From Candidatus Odinarchaeota archaeon (GTDB lineage: Archaea > Asgardarchaeota > Baldrarchaeia > Baldrarchaeales > DXJG01): a DNA stretch of 12,364 nt. A program made the translations under genes and the position numbers. Location of the stretch: NCBI GenBank assembly GCA_021158895.1, contig JAGGSW010000084.1:1-12364 (forward strand). Direction: 5' to 3'. Shown piece after piece: positions 12,357-12,364 of the stretch. Below the pieces are notes generated by a model. The model was not told the DNA's origin, did no database searches, and worked only from the letters and a program-made list of their open reading frames with translations. Within the stretch, counting starts at the first letter, position 1, and each line of letters begins with the position of its first letter.

Positions 12357-12364
12357 ATATTAAC

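Noticed and set aside
1..12364. Search for CRISPR arrays, insertion sequences, toxin-antitoxin or defence genes
   Set aside because: No spaced direct repeats, transposase motifs or terminal inverted repeats were seen. Nearly every base belongs to the ribosomal-protein cluster, and gene order is conserved for archaea.
12082..12364. C/D-box or H/ACA guide RNA in the right-hand gap
   Set aside because: No RUGAUGA/CUGA pair at suitable spacing and no ACA-terminated hairpin pair is visible. Only the simple inverted repeats reported above remain.

Overview
The window is an archaeal ribosomal-protein superoperon. All 22 genes lie on the minus strand, so transcription runs from high to low coordinates. 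The archaeal assignment rests on archaeal/eukaryotic-type ribosomal proteins (eS4, eL32, eL19, eL34, eL14), an archaeal SecY of about 10 membrane segments, a Cbf5-type pseudouridine synthase with PUA domain, an Oxa1-superfamily DUF106 protein, and strong GGAGG-type ribosome binding sites. A tRNA-Ser that appears to carry two introns, the AT-rich base composition, and frequent GTG/TTG starts fit a Thermoproteota (TACK) lineage, possibly Bathyarchaeia. That placement is inference only, since no marker here is decisive.

Layout in the direction of transcription. (1) 12364-12082 is a 283-base leader without a gene. It holds promoter-like elements, an inverted repeat that could be a small RNA, and a hairpin. 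(2) 12081-5246 is an spc-type cluster: uS17, uL14, uL24, eS4, uL5, uS14, uS8, uL6, eL32, eL19, uL18, uS5, uL30, uL15. The genes are packed with gaps of 0-47 bases or short overlaps. uS14 is only 53 aa. (3) 5180-3212 is a membrane-insertion pair, secY followed 7 bases later by a DUF106 (Oxa1/YidC-superfamily) gene. The adenylate kinase gene often found after secY in archaea is absent. (4) 3147-914 holds eL34, cytidylate kinase, eL14 and cbf5, another cluster conserved in archaea. (5) 858-250 encodes a small class I SAM methyltransferase. (6) 128-2 is tRNA-Ser(GGA), with an anticodon-loop intron, a probable D-loop intron and an encoded CCA end.

Together the genes build the 30S and 50S subunits (14 spc proteins plus eL34 and eL14), modify rRNA (Cbf5, possibly the methyltransferase), form the membrane channel that receives nascent chains (SecY, DUF106), and supply CDP/CTP precursors (Cmk). 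Two 3' gene ends (uL24, eL32) encode Glu-rich tails whose GAG-GAG codons also form the Shine-Dalgarno sequence of the next gene.

The longest gene-free stretch is the right-hand leader (283 bases). The next is the 121 bases between the tRNA and the methyltransferase gene. I see no mobile element, CRISPR array or defence gene.
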